Assembly: GCA_004296885.1 (NCBI GenBank)
Contig: SCVN01000015.1
Location: forward strand, 186,001-250,000
Reading direction: 5' to 3'
DNA from: Nitrospirota bacterium
GTDB taxonomy: Bacteria; Nitrospirota; Nitrospiria; Nitrospirales; Nitrospiraceae
DNA length: 64,000 nt
The position numbers and the translations under genes were made by a program. The notes beneath the pieces are model-generated. The model did no database searches, had not been told where the DNA came from, and was given only the letters and a program-made list of their open reading frames with translations. Of this stretch, positions 9,313-19,000 are shown piece after piece (position 1 is the stretch's first letter; every line of letters starts with the position of its first letter).

Positions 9313-10214
9313 CCTCGTGCCCACTCCTTGCCCCTGCCGGCCCCCTCCGCACGCAAGTAGATCGCCAGACCGAGCAGCACCGACGCCATCAGCACCAGCG
9401 AAATCGCCGATCCGAAAGGCCAATCCCTGGCCACGAGAAACTCATGCTGGATCAGGTTGCCGATCATCATGGTCCTCGCGCCCCCCATCAAGTCCGGCGT
9501 CATGAAGGCGCCCACTGACGGGATGAACACCAGGATGCAGCCGGCCGCCAGCCCCGGCTTCGTGAGGGGCACGATCACGCGCCACAGGACGGCCCAGCGA
9601 GAGGCATAGAGGTCCCAGGCCGCTTCTACCAGCGAGGGAGACAGCCGTTCCACCGCCGCATAGAGCGGCAGGATCATGAAGGGCAGGTAGCCATAGACCA
9701 GGCCGATCACGATGGCCGTTTCGGTATAGAGGACGTCGACCGGACTGCCGATAAGGCCCAGGCCGGCCAGCACCTGGTTCATCAGGCCCTCGGTGCGGAG
9801 AATGAAGATCCAGGCATAGGTCCGGACCAGAAAGTTGGTCCAGAAGGGAATCATGACCAGGAGCAGCCAGATGCCCTGCCGACGGGCGGGGAGCCGCGCA
9901 ATGTAATAGGCGATCGGGAACCCCAAGGCCAGACACAAAGCCGTCGTGACGAACGCCAGGAGGACCGACCGGAGAAAGACCTTCACGTAGAGGGGGTCGA
10001 GGACGTTCGCATAGTTGGCCAGACTCAGGATCCATACCACCCCGCCGTAGGTCCCGCGCGACGCGAAGCTGATGGCCAGCATCAGCGCCAGCGGCACGAA
10101 AAAGAAGAGCCCCAGCCAGGCCAGCGCAGGGAGAAGAAGCAGACTGGGAGGGCGCGGAACGAGAGTCGCACGAACGGATGCAGGCCGGTCGGGTGCAAGC
10201 ACATCGGGGTTCAC
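9309..10214 (-). CDS. potB: polyamine ABC transporter permease PotB
   Basis: About 301 residues. The start is taken as GTG at 10214 because it forms a GTGA overlap with the potA stop; a longer in-frame ATG at 10256 would lie well inside potA. It has six transmembrane helices and the EAA loop (LVEAAWDLYASRWAVLWRVIVPLT). The motif PFWTNFLVRTYAWIFIL is typical of PotB/PotH. It forms the heterodimeric permease with PotC. Translational coupling through potA-potB-potC is apparent from the two 4-base overlaps. Confidence 0.93.
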   Translation of the reverse strand: MNPDVLAPDRPASVRATLVPRPPSLLLLPALAWLGLFFFVPLALMLAISFASRGTYGGVVWILSLANYANVLDPLYVKVFLRSVLLAFVTTALCLALGFPIAYYIARLPARRQGIWLLLVMIPFWTNFLVRTYAWIFILRTEGLMNQVLAGLGLIGSPVDVLYTETAIVIGLVYGYLPFMILPLYAAVERLSPSLVEAAWDLYASRWAVLWRVIVPLTKPGLAAGCILVFIPSVGAFMTPDLMGGARTMMIGNLIQHEFLVARDWPFGSAISLVLMASVLLGLAIYLRAEGAGRGKEWARG

Positions 10215-11308
10215 TCGGGCAACACCACCGCTTCCTCGGCACGCCAGCGGAGCCATACGGACTCCCCCGGTTGGTAACGCTTCTGCCCGTTGCCGGTATT
10301 GGGAACCAAGGCCTGCCAGGAGAGACGATCGGAGAGCGCCAGGAAATACTGCGTCTCGCTCCCGTTGTAAATGACTTTGCTGACCCGGGCGGGCAGCACA
10401 TTATCATAGCCGTCCACCTGCACGTCCGCCGAGAGGTGCAGCCGCTCCGGACGCAGGACCAGCGTCGCCGGACTGCCGATCCCGACGCCGGCCGGACAAA
10501 TGGCCGCCACAGGGAACGTCGCAGGCAGATCGGCTGCTCGCACCGTGCACCGGGGCCCGCTCACCGTCTCGATCCGTCCGGTCAGACGGTTGGACCGGCC
10601 GATAAAGTTGGCCACGAACACCGACTGGGGCGCCTCGTAGATGTCCCGCGGGCTGCCGACTTGCAGCAACCGCCCCTGCCCCATCACCGCAACACGGTCG
10701 GACATCGTCAGCGCTTCTTCCTGGTGATGGGTCACGCAAATAAAAGTCAGGCCCACCCGTTCCTGGATGGTTTTGAGCTCCACCTGCATGTCCGTGCGCA
10801 ACTGCTGATCCAACGCCCCCAAGGGCTCGTCGAGCAGCAGGACCGCCGGCCGATTGACCAGGGCACGCGCCAGCGCCACCCGTTGCTGCTCCCCGCCCGA
10901 CAGCTGCGCGGGTAACCGGTCCTGCTTGCCCTGCAAGCGCACCATGTCCAGCGCCTCCTCCACGCGCGCGGCAATGTCGGCGCGGGGCACGCGGCGCATC
11001 TCCAAGCCGAAGGCGATATTGCCGGCGACGGTCAGGTGGGGAAACAAGGCGTAGGACTGGAAGACGAGATTGACCGGCCGCTCATTGGGAGGGACCCCGC
11101 GCACCGAACATCCGTCGATCAGGATGTCGCCCGCGTCGGGCGACTCGAAGCCCGCCAGCATGCGCAAGATCGTCGTCTTGCCCGACCCGCTGGGCCCCAG
11201 GATGGAAAAAAACTCGCCGCGCCGGATGCTGAGGGAGACCCGGTCCACGGCAAGGGTATCGCCATGCCGCTTGCTGACGTCCCGCAATTCGACGCTGGAC
11301 TCAGCCAT
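10211..11308 (-). CDS. potA: polyamine ABC transporter ATP-binding protein PotA
   Basis: About 365 residues from the ATG at 11308; a GTG three codons upstream is also open. Walker A is GPSGSGKTT, the signature is LSGGEQQRVALARAL, Walker B is LLLDEPLGALD, and the switch His lies in CVTHHQEEAL. The C-terminal 120 residues form the TOBE/MOP-like regulatory domain usual in PotA. It hydrolyses ATP to drive import through PotBC. The upstream small coiled-coil gene ends 14 nt before the start, so they probably share the promoter near 11.7 kb. Confidence 0.95.
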   Translation of the reverse strand: MAESSVELRDVSKRHGDTLAVDRVSLSIRRGEFFSILGPSGSGKTTILRMLAGFESPDAGDILIDGCSVRGVPPNERPVNLVFQSYALFPHLTVAGNIAFGLEMRRVPRADIAARVEEALDMVRLQGKQDRLPAQLSGGEQQRVALARALVNRPAVLLLDEPLGALDQQLRTDMQVELKTIQERVGLTFICVTHHQEEALTMSDRVAVMGQGRLLQVGSPRDIYEAPQSVFVANFIGRSNRLTGRIETVSGPRCTVRAADLPATFPVAAICPAGVGIGSPATLVLRPERLHLSADVQVDGYDNVLPARVSKVIYNGSETQYFLALSDRLSWQALVPNTGNGQKRYQPGESVWLRWRAEEAVVLPE

Positions 11309-11322
11309 GCCCTGCACGCCCG

Positions 11323-11637
11323 CTACCGCGCCAGACCTATCTTCGAACGGCGTTGCCGCGTCTGCTTCCGCAATCGCACCAACTCCCGGTGCTCCTCCAG
11401 CAACTCCCGCCGCAATACTTCATGGTCTGCGCTCACGATCCTGACCAGACGGTCGGCATCCTCCGCATGGTCCCGCACCAGCTCCGACAGGGTCCTGACC
11501 TGACGCTCCAACCGATCCACCCGCCACAGCAGACTCTGCAACAGTGGTTGCGTGGCACCGTCCAGCGGCAGCTTGTCCAACCGCTTCTTGACTTTCGCGA
11601 GGCCCGTACTCCGCTTCGGCGTTGCCTGCCTGGGCAT
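11323..11637 (-). CDS. small coiled-coil protein at the head of the pot operon
   Basis: 104 residues from the ATG at 11637, which has a strong GGAGGGAGC ribosome-binding site; two earlier in-frame starts (TTG 11658, ATG 11655) lack one. The sequence is strongly charged and helical, with heptad-like leucines (LLQSLLWRVDRLERQVRTL and a later block rich in Arg/Glu), so a coiled coil is likely. There is no signal peptide or membrane segment. The family is not recognised. It is the first gene after the pot promoter and ends close to the potA start, suggesting co-expression rather than a known transport role. Confidence 0.7.
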   Translation of the reverse strand: MPRQATPKRSTGLAKVKKRLDKLPLDGATQPLLQSLLWRVDRLERQVRTLSELVRDHAEDADRLVRIVSADHEVLRRELLEEHRELVRLRKQTRQRRSKIGLAR

Positions 11638-11681
11638 GCTCCCTCCTCTGTGCATCAATGCGCTGCCGATATTAAGGGGCT

Positions 11682-11710
11682 AGTATCGTCCGACCGGCGG
11701 CGGCTGTCAA
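11682..11710 (-). promoter_or_regulatory. sigma70-like promoter of the pot operon
   Basis: A perfect TTGACA -35 (11705-11710) is followed by a 17-nt spacer and GATACT (-10, 4/6) on the minus strand. The expected start is near 11675, about 40 nt before the small coiled-coil gene. It is divergent from the glgC promoter a few bases away. Confidence 0.6.
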
Positions 11711-11722
11711 TCGTTCCGCGGC

Positions 11723-11751
11723 TTCCTATTTGATTGCGCTCCTGTTACAAT
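11723..11751 (+). promoter_or_regulatory. promoter of glgC, probably giving a leaderless mRNA
   Basis: TTCCTA (-35, 3/6), a 17-nt spacer and TACAAT (-10, 5/6). Only 9 nt separate the -10 box from the glgC ATG at 11761, and no Shine-Dalgarno is present, so transcription would begin at or next to the start codon. Confidence 0.5.
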
Positions 11752-11760
11752 TTCGCCCGT

Positions 11761-12999
11761 ATGCAAAGCATCCTCGCTATGGTCCTGGCCGGCGGCAAAG
11801 GGGAACGCCTCTTTCCATTGACCCAGCATCGCGCCAAACCGGCGGTGCCCTTCGGCGGCAAGTACCGGATCATCGACTTTACCCTCAGCAACTGCCTTAA
11901 TTCCGGCCTCCGGAAGATCGCGGTGCTGATCCAATACAAATCCCACTCCCTCGACCGCCACATCCGGACCGGCTGGAACATCCTGAATCCGGAGCTTGGA
12001 GAGTTCATCGCCTCGATCCCGCCCCAGCAGCGCATCAGCGAAGACTGGTACCGGGGCACCGCCGACGCCGTCTTCCAGAACCTCTTCCTGCTGGACAACG
12101 AGCAGCCGGCCTTCATCCTGATCCTGGCCGGCGACCATATCTACAAGATGGATTACTCGGAGATGTTCGACTTCCTGCAAGAGAAGCAGGCGGATGTGGT
12201 GGTGGGCGCCATCGAGATCCCCATGCAGGAGGCCGGCCGGTTCGGGGTCATCGGCGTCGACGAGCAATACCGAATCCAGCAGTTCGCGGAAAAACCCGAG
12301 CACCCTACGCCGATCCCGAACGACCCCGACCATGCCTTTGTCTCGATGGGGATCTACCTATTCCGAACCGACGCGCTGCGCGATCACTTGATGCGCGACG
12401 CCAAGGAGGACAGCCTTCACGACTTCGGCCGGAACATCATTCCCCGCATGATCCGGGAGAACCGGGTCTTCGCCTTCAAGTTCCAGGATGCGAACCGTAA
12501 AGCCGTCAAGTACTGGCGCGACATCGGGACGCTGGACGCCTACTGGGAAGCGAACATGGACCTGGTCGCCGTGGACCCCCTCTTCAATCTCTACGACCAG
12601 CACTGGCCGATCCGTACCTATCAAGGCCAGTTCCCGCCCGCTAAGTTCGTATTCGCCCAGGACTTCCAGGGGGGGCGGATGGGCGTGGCGCTCGATTCCA
12701 TTGTCTGCGGCGGTTGCATCATCTCCGGCGGCCGGGTGCAAAATTCCCTGCTCTCGCCCAACGTCATCGTCCAGGACCATGCGGATGTCCGGGAGTCCAT
12801 CGTGATGGAAAACGTGACGATCGGTGAACAGTGCCGCATCCGGCGCGCCATCATCGACAAAGACGTCGTGATCCCGCCCAAGACCGAGATCGGCTATGAC
12901 ATGGAGGCCGACCGGAGCCGCTTTACCGTGACCGAGTCCGGCCTAGTGGTTATTTCCAAGGGAATGAAATTGCATGCCTCCGTCAATCCATCCGGTTGA
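11761..12999 (+). CDS. glgC: glucose-1-phosphate adenylyltransferase
   Basis: About 412 residues. It catalyses ATP + glucose-1-phosphate to ADP-glucose, the committed step of bacterial glycogen synthesis. The N-terminus AMVLAGGKGERLFPLTQHRAKPA holds the nucleotide-binding and allosteric loop; here the first part LAGGKGERL and the second KPAVPFGGKYRIIDF are both intact. The central region has GTADAVFQN and AGDHIYKMDY, and the C-terminal third is a left-handed beta-helix. The ATG at 11761 is preferred over an upstream TTG because neither has a Shine-Dalgarno and the family begins here. The last 26 nt overlap the start of the downstream helicase fragment. The glgA gene is 10 kb away on the other strand. 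Confidence 0.95.
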   Translation: MQSILAMVLAGGKGERLFPLTQHRAKPAVPFGGKYRIIDFTLSNCLNSGLRKIAVLIQYKSHSLDRHIRTGWNILNPELGEFIASIPPQQRISEDWYRGTADAVFQNLFLLDNEQPAFILILAGDHIYKMDYSEMFDFLQEKQADVVVGAIEIPMQEAGRFGVIGVDEQYRIQQFAEKPEHPTPIPNDPDHAFVSMGIYLFRTDALRDHLMRDAKEDSLHDFGRNIIPRMIRENRVFAFKFQDANRKAVKYWRDIGTLDAYWEANMDLVAVDPLFNLYDQHWPIRTYQGQFPPAKFVFAQDFQGGRMGVALDSIVCGGCIISGGRVQNSLLSPNVIVQDHADVRESIVMENVTIGEQCRIRRAIIDKDVVIPPKTEIGYDMEADRSRFTVTESGLVVISKGMKLHASVNPSG

Positions 13000-14830
13000 C
13001 CTGATCAACGCCCTGCGCGCCAAGCACCTGACCCCGGCCATCGTCTTTCTGACTTCGCGCCGCGCCTGCGACGACGCGATGCAAGCCTTCGAGCGCAGCC
13101 AAGTCGAAATCCCGCCCGCGCGCCAGGACGCCATCGCGGCGGTGCTTGCGGAGCTGGTCGCGCAGTATCCGAGCATCGCCGAGCATCCCCTCCAATCCGT
13201 GGTGCAGCGCGTCGGCGTGGCCGCGCACCACGCGGGGCACCTGCCGTCCTGGAAAATCGCCATCGAAGAACTCATGCGGCAGGGTTGTTTAGACGCCGTC
13301 TTCGCCACCACCACCCTGGCGGCCGGCGTGGATTTCCCGGCCCGCACCGTGGTGATCACCCAATCCAGCGTGCGCAAGAGCCGGGACTTCACCGACCTGA
13401 CCATCAGCGAAGTGCAGCAACTCGCCGGCCGGGCCGGGCGGCGCGGGAAAGATCTGGTCGGCTTCGCCGTGCTCACCCCCTCCCCCTACATTGATTTGAG
13501 CGTGATCACCAAGGGCCTGACCGGCCAGCCGGAGGCGATCGACAGCCAGTTCGTCATCTCCTATCCGATGATCCTGAATTTGCTCAAAGCCCACCCGCTG
13601 GATCAGATCCAGGCCATCCTGGCCAAGAGCTTCGCCCAGTTTCAACTCAACCGCCGGGCGGAAATCTTGGAAAACAAGCTGGATGTCCTGCACGTCCAGA
13701 TGGAGCCCTATGGCCCGCGCGTCTGCACGGACTGGATCACGCAATGGCAGGTCTTCGACCATGCCCGGAAACAGAAAGCCAACCGCGTGCAGATCAAACG
13801 GCACGAGTCGCCCGAGCTGACCGCCAGGCTGCAATTCCTGACGCCCGGCCGGGTGGTCGGGGTGCCCAAAGCCCGCGGGATCATCCTGCGCCAGTACCGC
13901 AGCAAGGGCCAGAGACAGCCAATGCTCACGCTCCTGCGACCGGGCGGAGCCGTCACGGAATGTCCGGCCTCAACCGTCATCCAAGTGTTCGACAAGACCT
14001 TCGAGGTAGCCGAAGCCCCTGTGTATCCCTGGTGCACGCCGGGCTGCCTGGATGAGCTGACGCACCAGGCGGACGACCTGCCGGTGCGGATGCCAGTGCT
14101 GCCCATCCTCGTGCAGGAGAAACCGGAAGAAAGCCAGATCGTGCAGACATTGAACGACGAGTTCCCCTGCCCCACCTGCCCGTCGCGGCCCGCCTGCCAG
14201 AAGGACCATGCGGGGGCGCTCAAGCTCCGGCAGGAGGTGCACCGGAACCAAAAAATGATCCAGGCCCTGCACACGGGGCTCTGGCACCGCTTCCAGTCCC
14301 GCACCGAGGTCTTGCAACAGCTCGGCTACCTGACACCCACCTGCCAGCTGACCGAGATCGGCGAATGGGCCAGGCTGATCCGGATCGACCACTCTCTGCT
14401 GATCACCGAACTGATCCGCGCCGACGCCTTCAGCGGGATCGAGCCGCAGGTCCTCGCCGGTATCATGTCCAGCATCGCACACGACGACGACCGCCCCGGC
14501 GCCTTTCCTCGCATCAGTCCGGGGTTGGCCTCGCTCTTGGGGCAAGTGCGACACCTCGCCGAGTCGTTGGAGCCGCACGAAGCCCCCCCGCTCCTGCGCG
14601 CCGATATCGCGGCCGTCACGGAGCGGTGGATCGGCGATCCGACCTTGACCTGGATCGGCCTCTGCCGCCTGACCACCATGGCCGAAGGCGACATCTACCG
14701 ATTGCTGGCCAGAACCCTGGAATTTCTGTCACAGATCCATACGCTGCGGGGCACCCATCCTGGCCTCGCCGACTGTGCCAGCCGCGCGATCAAGGCCTTA
14801 CGGAGGGGCGTGCTTGAAGAGTTACCGTAA
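12974..14830 (+). CDS. Ski2-like helicase, RecA2 plus C-terminal half (separate gene)
   Basis: 618 residues that begin exactly at the RecA2 lobe of a Ski2/DEVH-type superfamily II helicase. Motif IV is at residues 22-33 (AIVFLTSRRACD), HHAG at 85-88, motif V at 111-122 (ATTTLAAGVDFP) and motif VI at 148-158 (QQLAGRAGRRG). The rest is a long accessory region with a Cys cluster (CPTCPSRPAC) and a helical C-terminus. Motifs I-III are absent from this gene but present in the next one (14887-15942). Normally both lobes are one polypeptide in the order RecA1-RecA2. The ATG lies inside the end of glgC. The two products may assemble into one ATPase, but that is inference. Confidence 0.85.
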   Translation: MPPSIHPVDLINALRAKHLTPAIVFLTSRRACDDAMQAFERSQVEIPPARQDAIAAVLAELVAQYPSIAEHPLQSVVQRVGVAAHHAGHLPSWKIAIEELMRQGCLDAVFATTTLAAGVDFPARTVVITQSSVRKSRDFTDLTISEVQQLAGRAGRRGKDLVGFAVLTPSPYIDLSVITKGLTGQPEAIDSQFVISYPMILNLLKAHPLDQIQAILAKSFAQFQLNRRAEILENKLDVLHVQMEPYGPRVCTDWITQWQVFDHARKQKANRVQIKRHESPELTARLQFLTPGRVVGVPKARGIILRQYRSKGQRQPMLTLLRPGGAVTECPASTVIQVFDKTFEVAEAPVYPWCTPGCLDELTHQADDLPVRMPVLPILVQEKPEESQIVQTLNDEFPCPTCPSRPACQKDHAGALKLRQEVHRNQKMIQALHTGLWHRFQSRTEVLQQLGYLTPTCQLTEIGEWARLIRIDHSLLITELIRADAFSGIEPQVLAGIMSSIAHDDDRPGAFPRISPGLASLLGQVRHLAESLEPHEAPPLLRADIAAVTERWIGDPTLTWIGLCRLTTMAEGDIYRLLARTLEFLSQIHTLRGTHPGLADCASRAIKALRRGVLEELP

Positions 14831-14886
14831 AACACGATGGATAAGGCATAACACATTAGATTTAAAGTGAAATAAATCTGAAATAT

Positions 14887-15942
14887 ATGACCACAGACGA
14901 ACTTGAAAAACTCCTCGAAGAACAGCCGGTCAGCCGTCTGCACCGGCTGGCTCGGGGGCGCATCCACCGGCACTTCCGTCTGGGCAAACGCCGGCTGATC
15001 GAAGCGTTGTTGCGGTGCACGCCGGAGAACCGGCCCGGGCTGGAATCCGACCTGCAAGCCCTCATGCAAGAGCCGCTGCCCGCGCCGCCCGTTGCCGCCA
15101 AGGAGCGGCGCCCGGCAGGCCCGCAGCCGGCCAGGTCCGGCAGCCTACGCAGCGCCCATCCGGCCCAGGCCGAACCGACCGAGCCGGCCACCGATCTCAC
15201 ATCGTTCCTGGAGGGCATCGGCGTCCCAGCGCCCCAACCCTTCGTGCCGGATGGCTGGCAGGAGGAGGCCGTGGCGCACCTGGCCACCGGAGACGTGATC
15301 GTCAGCGTGCCGACCGGCAGCGGCAAGACCTATGTCGCGCTGGAAGCCACCAGGAGGGCGATCGCGGCGGAGCGGACCGTGATCTATACGTCGCCCCTGA
15401 AGGCCCTGTCGAACACCAAGTTCACCGAATTCTCGCGGCTGTTCGGGCCGGACAAGGTCGGGATCCTGACCGGGGACCGGAAGGACAACGCGCAAGCCCC
15501 GCTCCTGATCATGACCACCGAAATCTTGCGGAACCTGCTCTACGACGCGGCGAGCGGCGAGATCGACGTGCGGTTGGACACCTTGGGACTGGTCATCATG
15601 GACGAGTCCCAATATATTTCCGATCCGGAACGCGGCGTGGTCTGGGAAGAGACGATCATCTTCTGCCCGGCCCAGGCGAAGCTGCTCCTGCTCTCCGCTT
15701 CCATCGGCAACCCGCAGGATGTGGCCGACTGGCTCACCAGCATCAGGCCCAGCCCCTGCCACCTGATCCGGCATAACCGCCGCACTGTGCCCTTGCGGGC
15801 CGGCTACCTCCACCCCAACGGCAAACTCTCGCCCCTCTTCCGGTCCGTCGGCATTCCTCACGGACAGGGAGGCGCCCTCCACCCGGAGGCCAAGCGGCTC
15901 TTTGCTCAGTATGAGGAAGAGACCATCAGGCCGCGCCGTTAG
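14887..15942 (+). CDS. Ski2-like helicase, RecA1 (ATP-binding) half (separate gene)
   Basis: 351 residues. A charged helical N-terminus (1-60) and a Pro-rich linker precede a RecA1 lobe: motif I VPTGSGKT (141-148), motif Ia YTSPLKALSNTK, motif Ib region with LTGD and TTEILRN, motif II DESQ (239-242) in place of the usual DEVH/DECH, and motif III SAS (270-272). The protein stops just after the lobe, where RecA2 would follow in a normal helicase; that lobe is encoded by the preceding gene. The ATG has no clear Shine-Dalgarno and follows a 56-bp AT-rich spacer. The protein alone could bind ATP but should not act as a complete helicase. Confidence 0.85.
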   Translation: MTTDELEKLLEEQPVSRLHRLARGRIHRHFRLGKRRLIEALLRCTPENRPGLESDLQALMQEPLPAPPVAAKERRPAGPQPARSGSLRSAHPAQAEPTEPATDLTSFLEGIGVPAPQPFVPDGWQEEAVAHLATGDVIVSVPTGSGKTYVALEATRRAIAAERTVIYTSPLKALSNTKFTEFSRLFGPDKVGILTGDRKDNAQAPLLIMTTEILRNLLYDAASGEIDVRLDTLGLVIMDESQYISDPERGVVWEETIIFCPAQAKLLLLSASIGNPQDVADWLTSIRPSPCHLIRHNRRTVPLRAGYLHPNGKLSPLFRSVGIPHGQGGALHPEAKRLFAQYEEETIRPRR

Positions 15943-16052
15943 CATCTCGAACAATACGCCCAGCTCCAGTCCGCAAGCTAGAAAGATGCATGCAGAAGAC
16001 CGGACTTATTGCTGCATTGCAAAGCCTGCCTCGAAACTTTCTTCGTCGACGC

Positions 16053-19000
16053 TCAGCGCCGGCCCTGGCCAAAAGCACCGATATAGGTCCCTCCCGTTCC
16101 CTTAGAAAGCAACGGCGAGCCGGGTCTCAGCCGGAAATCCCCCCGCATGTCGTCCACGAACAATGGATCGGCTGAGATGTTGGTGCCGGAAGGGGTGACG
16201 TCGAGGTAGTTGCCTTCGGGGTTGCCGTAGACATTGTTGTGTTCGATCCGGGTTTCGGACTTCCGCACGACGATGCCCTTGCTGTTGAAGGCCACGATGT
16301 TGTTGTAGAGCGTGACCTTGCTGCCCACCTCTCTGCCGGGTGAAAATGCATCGGTATAGACGCCGATGTAGACCCCGCTGCCGCTGTTGCCATATTTGCG
16401 CGACTCGGCGGAAGTATTCCGCACGATCGTATTGTTCTCCAGCGCCACCTCCGATCCGAGAATGTCCAGGCCAATGTCGTTGTCCTGAATCAGGTTATGT
16501 TCCAGCTTGACGTTCTGCGCGTTATTGATGCCAAGGCCCATCCCCCAGCCGGAGACCACACAGTTCTTGATCAAAACCGGCTTGTTGCCTCCTACCCGGA
16601 TGCCCTCGATCAACTCGCCCTTGTCCGTGCGCTTGGCATAGCCGAGGAAGTGGACGTTCTCCAGCGTCAGGTCCTCGTTGTAGGTAGAGAAGTCCCCTCC
16701 CCGTATCGTCATCCCGCTGATCTTGATCCGTCTGGGCTCCTTGCTGTCCCAGCCGAAGGTGATCGCCGGCCCCCGTGACGCGCGCATGCTCTTCGTGAAC
16801 TCGTCCTTGGGGGTCATGTCCACCAGGACCTTTCTCGGATCGGTCGAATTCCCCAGCAGCGTAACAGAAACCTCGATCGAGAAATCGGGTTCCACATAGG
16901 TGCCCGGCTCGATCTTCAAGGTGTCGCCGGCGAAGGCCTCCTTGAGCGCCTGCGCGATGGAGGTGTAGTCGCCGCTGCCGTCCGCCGCCACCAGGATCGT
17001 CCTGGGCCCGGATCCGGTGCGGCTGGCGGTGCGATCCTTCTTGCGCAGCTCTCCGAGGTAGTTCTTGCAGTCGTAATTGTCCGGCTCCACCTGGAGCGCC
17101 CTGGTGCAATCGGCGATGGCGGCCCGGAGATCCCCCTTCTTTTCTCGCATCTGGGCTCTTTTGAAATAGAGTCGGCCATATTTGGGTTGGAATTCGATGG
17201 CCTTGGTGTAGTCCTTGATGACCCCTTCCACCTCTCCCTGCTGCTCGCGCAGCTCCGCTCGTCGGATATAGGCCCAGGAATCGGAGGGATTGCGTTCGAT
17301 GGATTTGGTGTAGTCCTGCATCGCCCCGGCAAAATCTTTCATTTCGATCCTGAGAGCGCCTCGAATCTGATAGTAATCGGTCCCGGTCCCCTTGGGTTGC
17401 AGGGCGATGGCCTGGGAGTAGTCCTGCAGGGCTCCGTCTAGGTCCTTCAATTCCCTTTTGAACCCCGCCCGGAAGCCATAGACGTCAGGATTGTCGGGCA
17501 GCAATCGAACGGCCTGGTTCGCGTCTTCCAAGGCGCCCTGCAGATCCTGAAACTGATTTTTTCTGAAGTTCGCCCGTTTCTGGTAGTTCTCGGAGGTGGG
17601 GCTCATCCGGATGATCTCCGCATAGTCCTGAAGAGCGCCTCTCGGGTCCTTTAAGTACACCTTCACGTCGATCCGGTTGAAATAGAGATTGAGGTTCTTG
17701 GGGTCCGCGGCGATGGCGCGGTCGTAGTCCTGCAAGGCGCCCACATAGTCCTGACTGGACGATCGCGCGCCGGCGCGCCGCACATAGAGCTGCGAAAGGT
17801 CGGGCGCCATCTCCAGCAACCGGCTGTAGGTGGCCGCCACCTTCTGCGACCGCTGCGTGTAATCCTCCTTGCCGGTCAAGCCGAAATCCTCGATCGCCGA
17901 ATAGGTCCAGTAGTCGTCTGGATTCTTCCTGATCACCGCCAGGGCGTCCTTGAGGGCGCTGTCCATGTCACCCTGCCTGGCCCGAATGCCAGCCATCTTG
18001 AGCTGCAGGCTGGGGCTCGGCGACAGCTCATAGGCTTTGGAGTAGTCCTGCAGAGCCCCGTAGAGATCGCTGAGCTTGTTTTTCCGAAACTCGGCGCGCG
18101 TCTCGTAGTTGGACCCGTCGGACTGGACCTCGACGGCCTTGGAGTAGTCCTCCAGCGCCCCGTCCAAATCGTTGAGTTCGATCTTGAGCTCCGCCCGGTT
18201 GCGGTAATACCAGTCATAGCCCGGGTTCAGCTCGATGGCTCTGGTGGTGTCCTCGATCGCCCCTTTCAGATCCTTGAGCTCATATTTCTTAAAGGAGGCC
18301 CGATCCCAGTAGCCCGAGGCGGTCGCCACCATGCGGACATACTGTTCCATGTCCTGCAGGGCGCCGGGGATGTCTTGCGCCTTGACCTTGAGCTTGGCCC
18401 GAAACGTCAACAGACCGGCGTCCCGTGGATAGGCCTGCATGACTTTGGTGGCGTCGTCCAGCGCACCCTCGAAATTCTTGAACACGTCGGCCTTGAAGGT
18501 GGCCAGGTTCTTGTAGTTGTCTACGGACGGGTTGAGCTGGACCGCCTTGTCGTAATCCTTAAGCGCGCCCTCGTTGTCCTTAAGACTGGCGCGCCAGCCG
18601 GCGCGCAGCCTGTAGGCGTCGTCCTGATTCGGCGCCAGCTCGATGGCTTTCGTCGCGTCCTCGACCGCGCCGGCCACGTCGCCGATTTGATAGCCGCTCC
18701 GAAACGTGGCCCGGCTGAGGTAGCTGGCGGCGACGGGCTGGACCTTGATGAGCTGGGCGTACTCCTTCAAGGCCCCTTCCTTGTCCTGCAGGGCCAGACG
18801 AAGGTCGGCGCGGGCTTCATAATGGCTCGGGTCGTTCGGAGCCAGTTGCATCGCCTGGGTCACGTCAGCCAGGGCGGCCTGCGGGTCATTCAAGGAGTAG
18901 CGAGAAAAGTAGGCGCGCTTCCGGTAGTTCTCGGGGGTGGGGTGCCTCCGGATGATCTCGTCATAGTCCTGCTTGGCGCCTTCCGTATCTTTCAGCTTGA

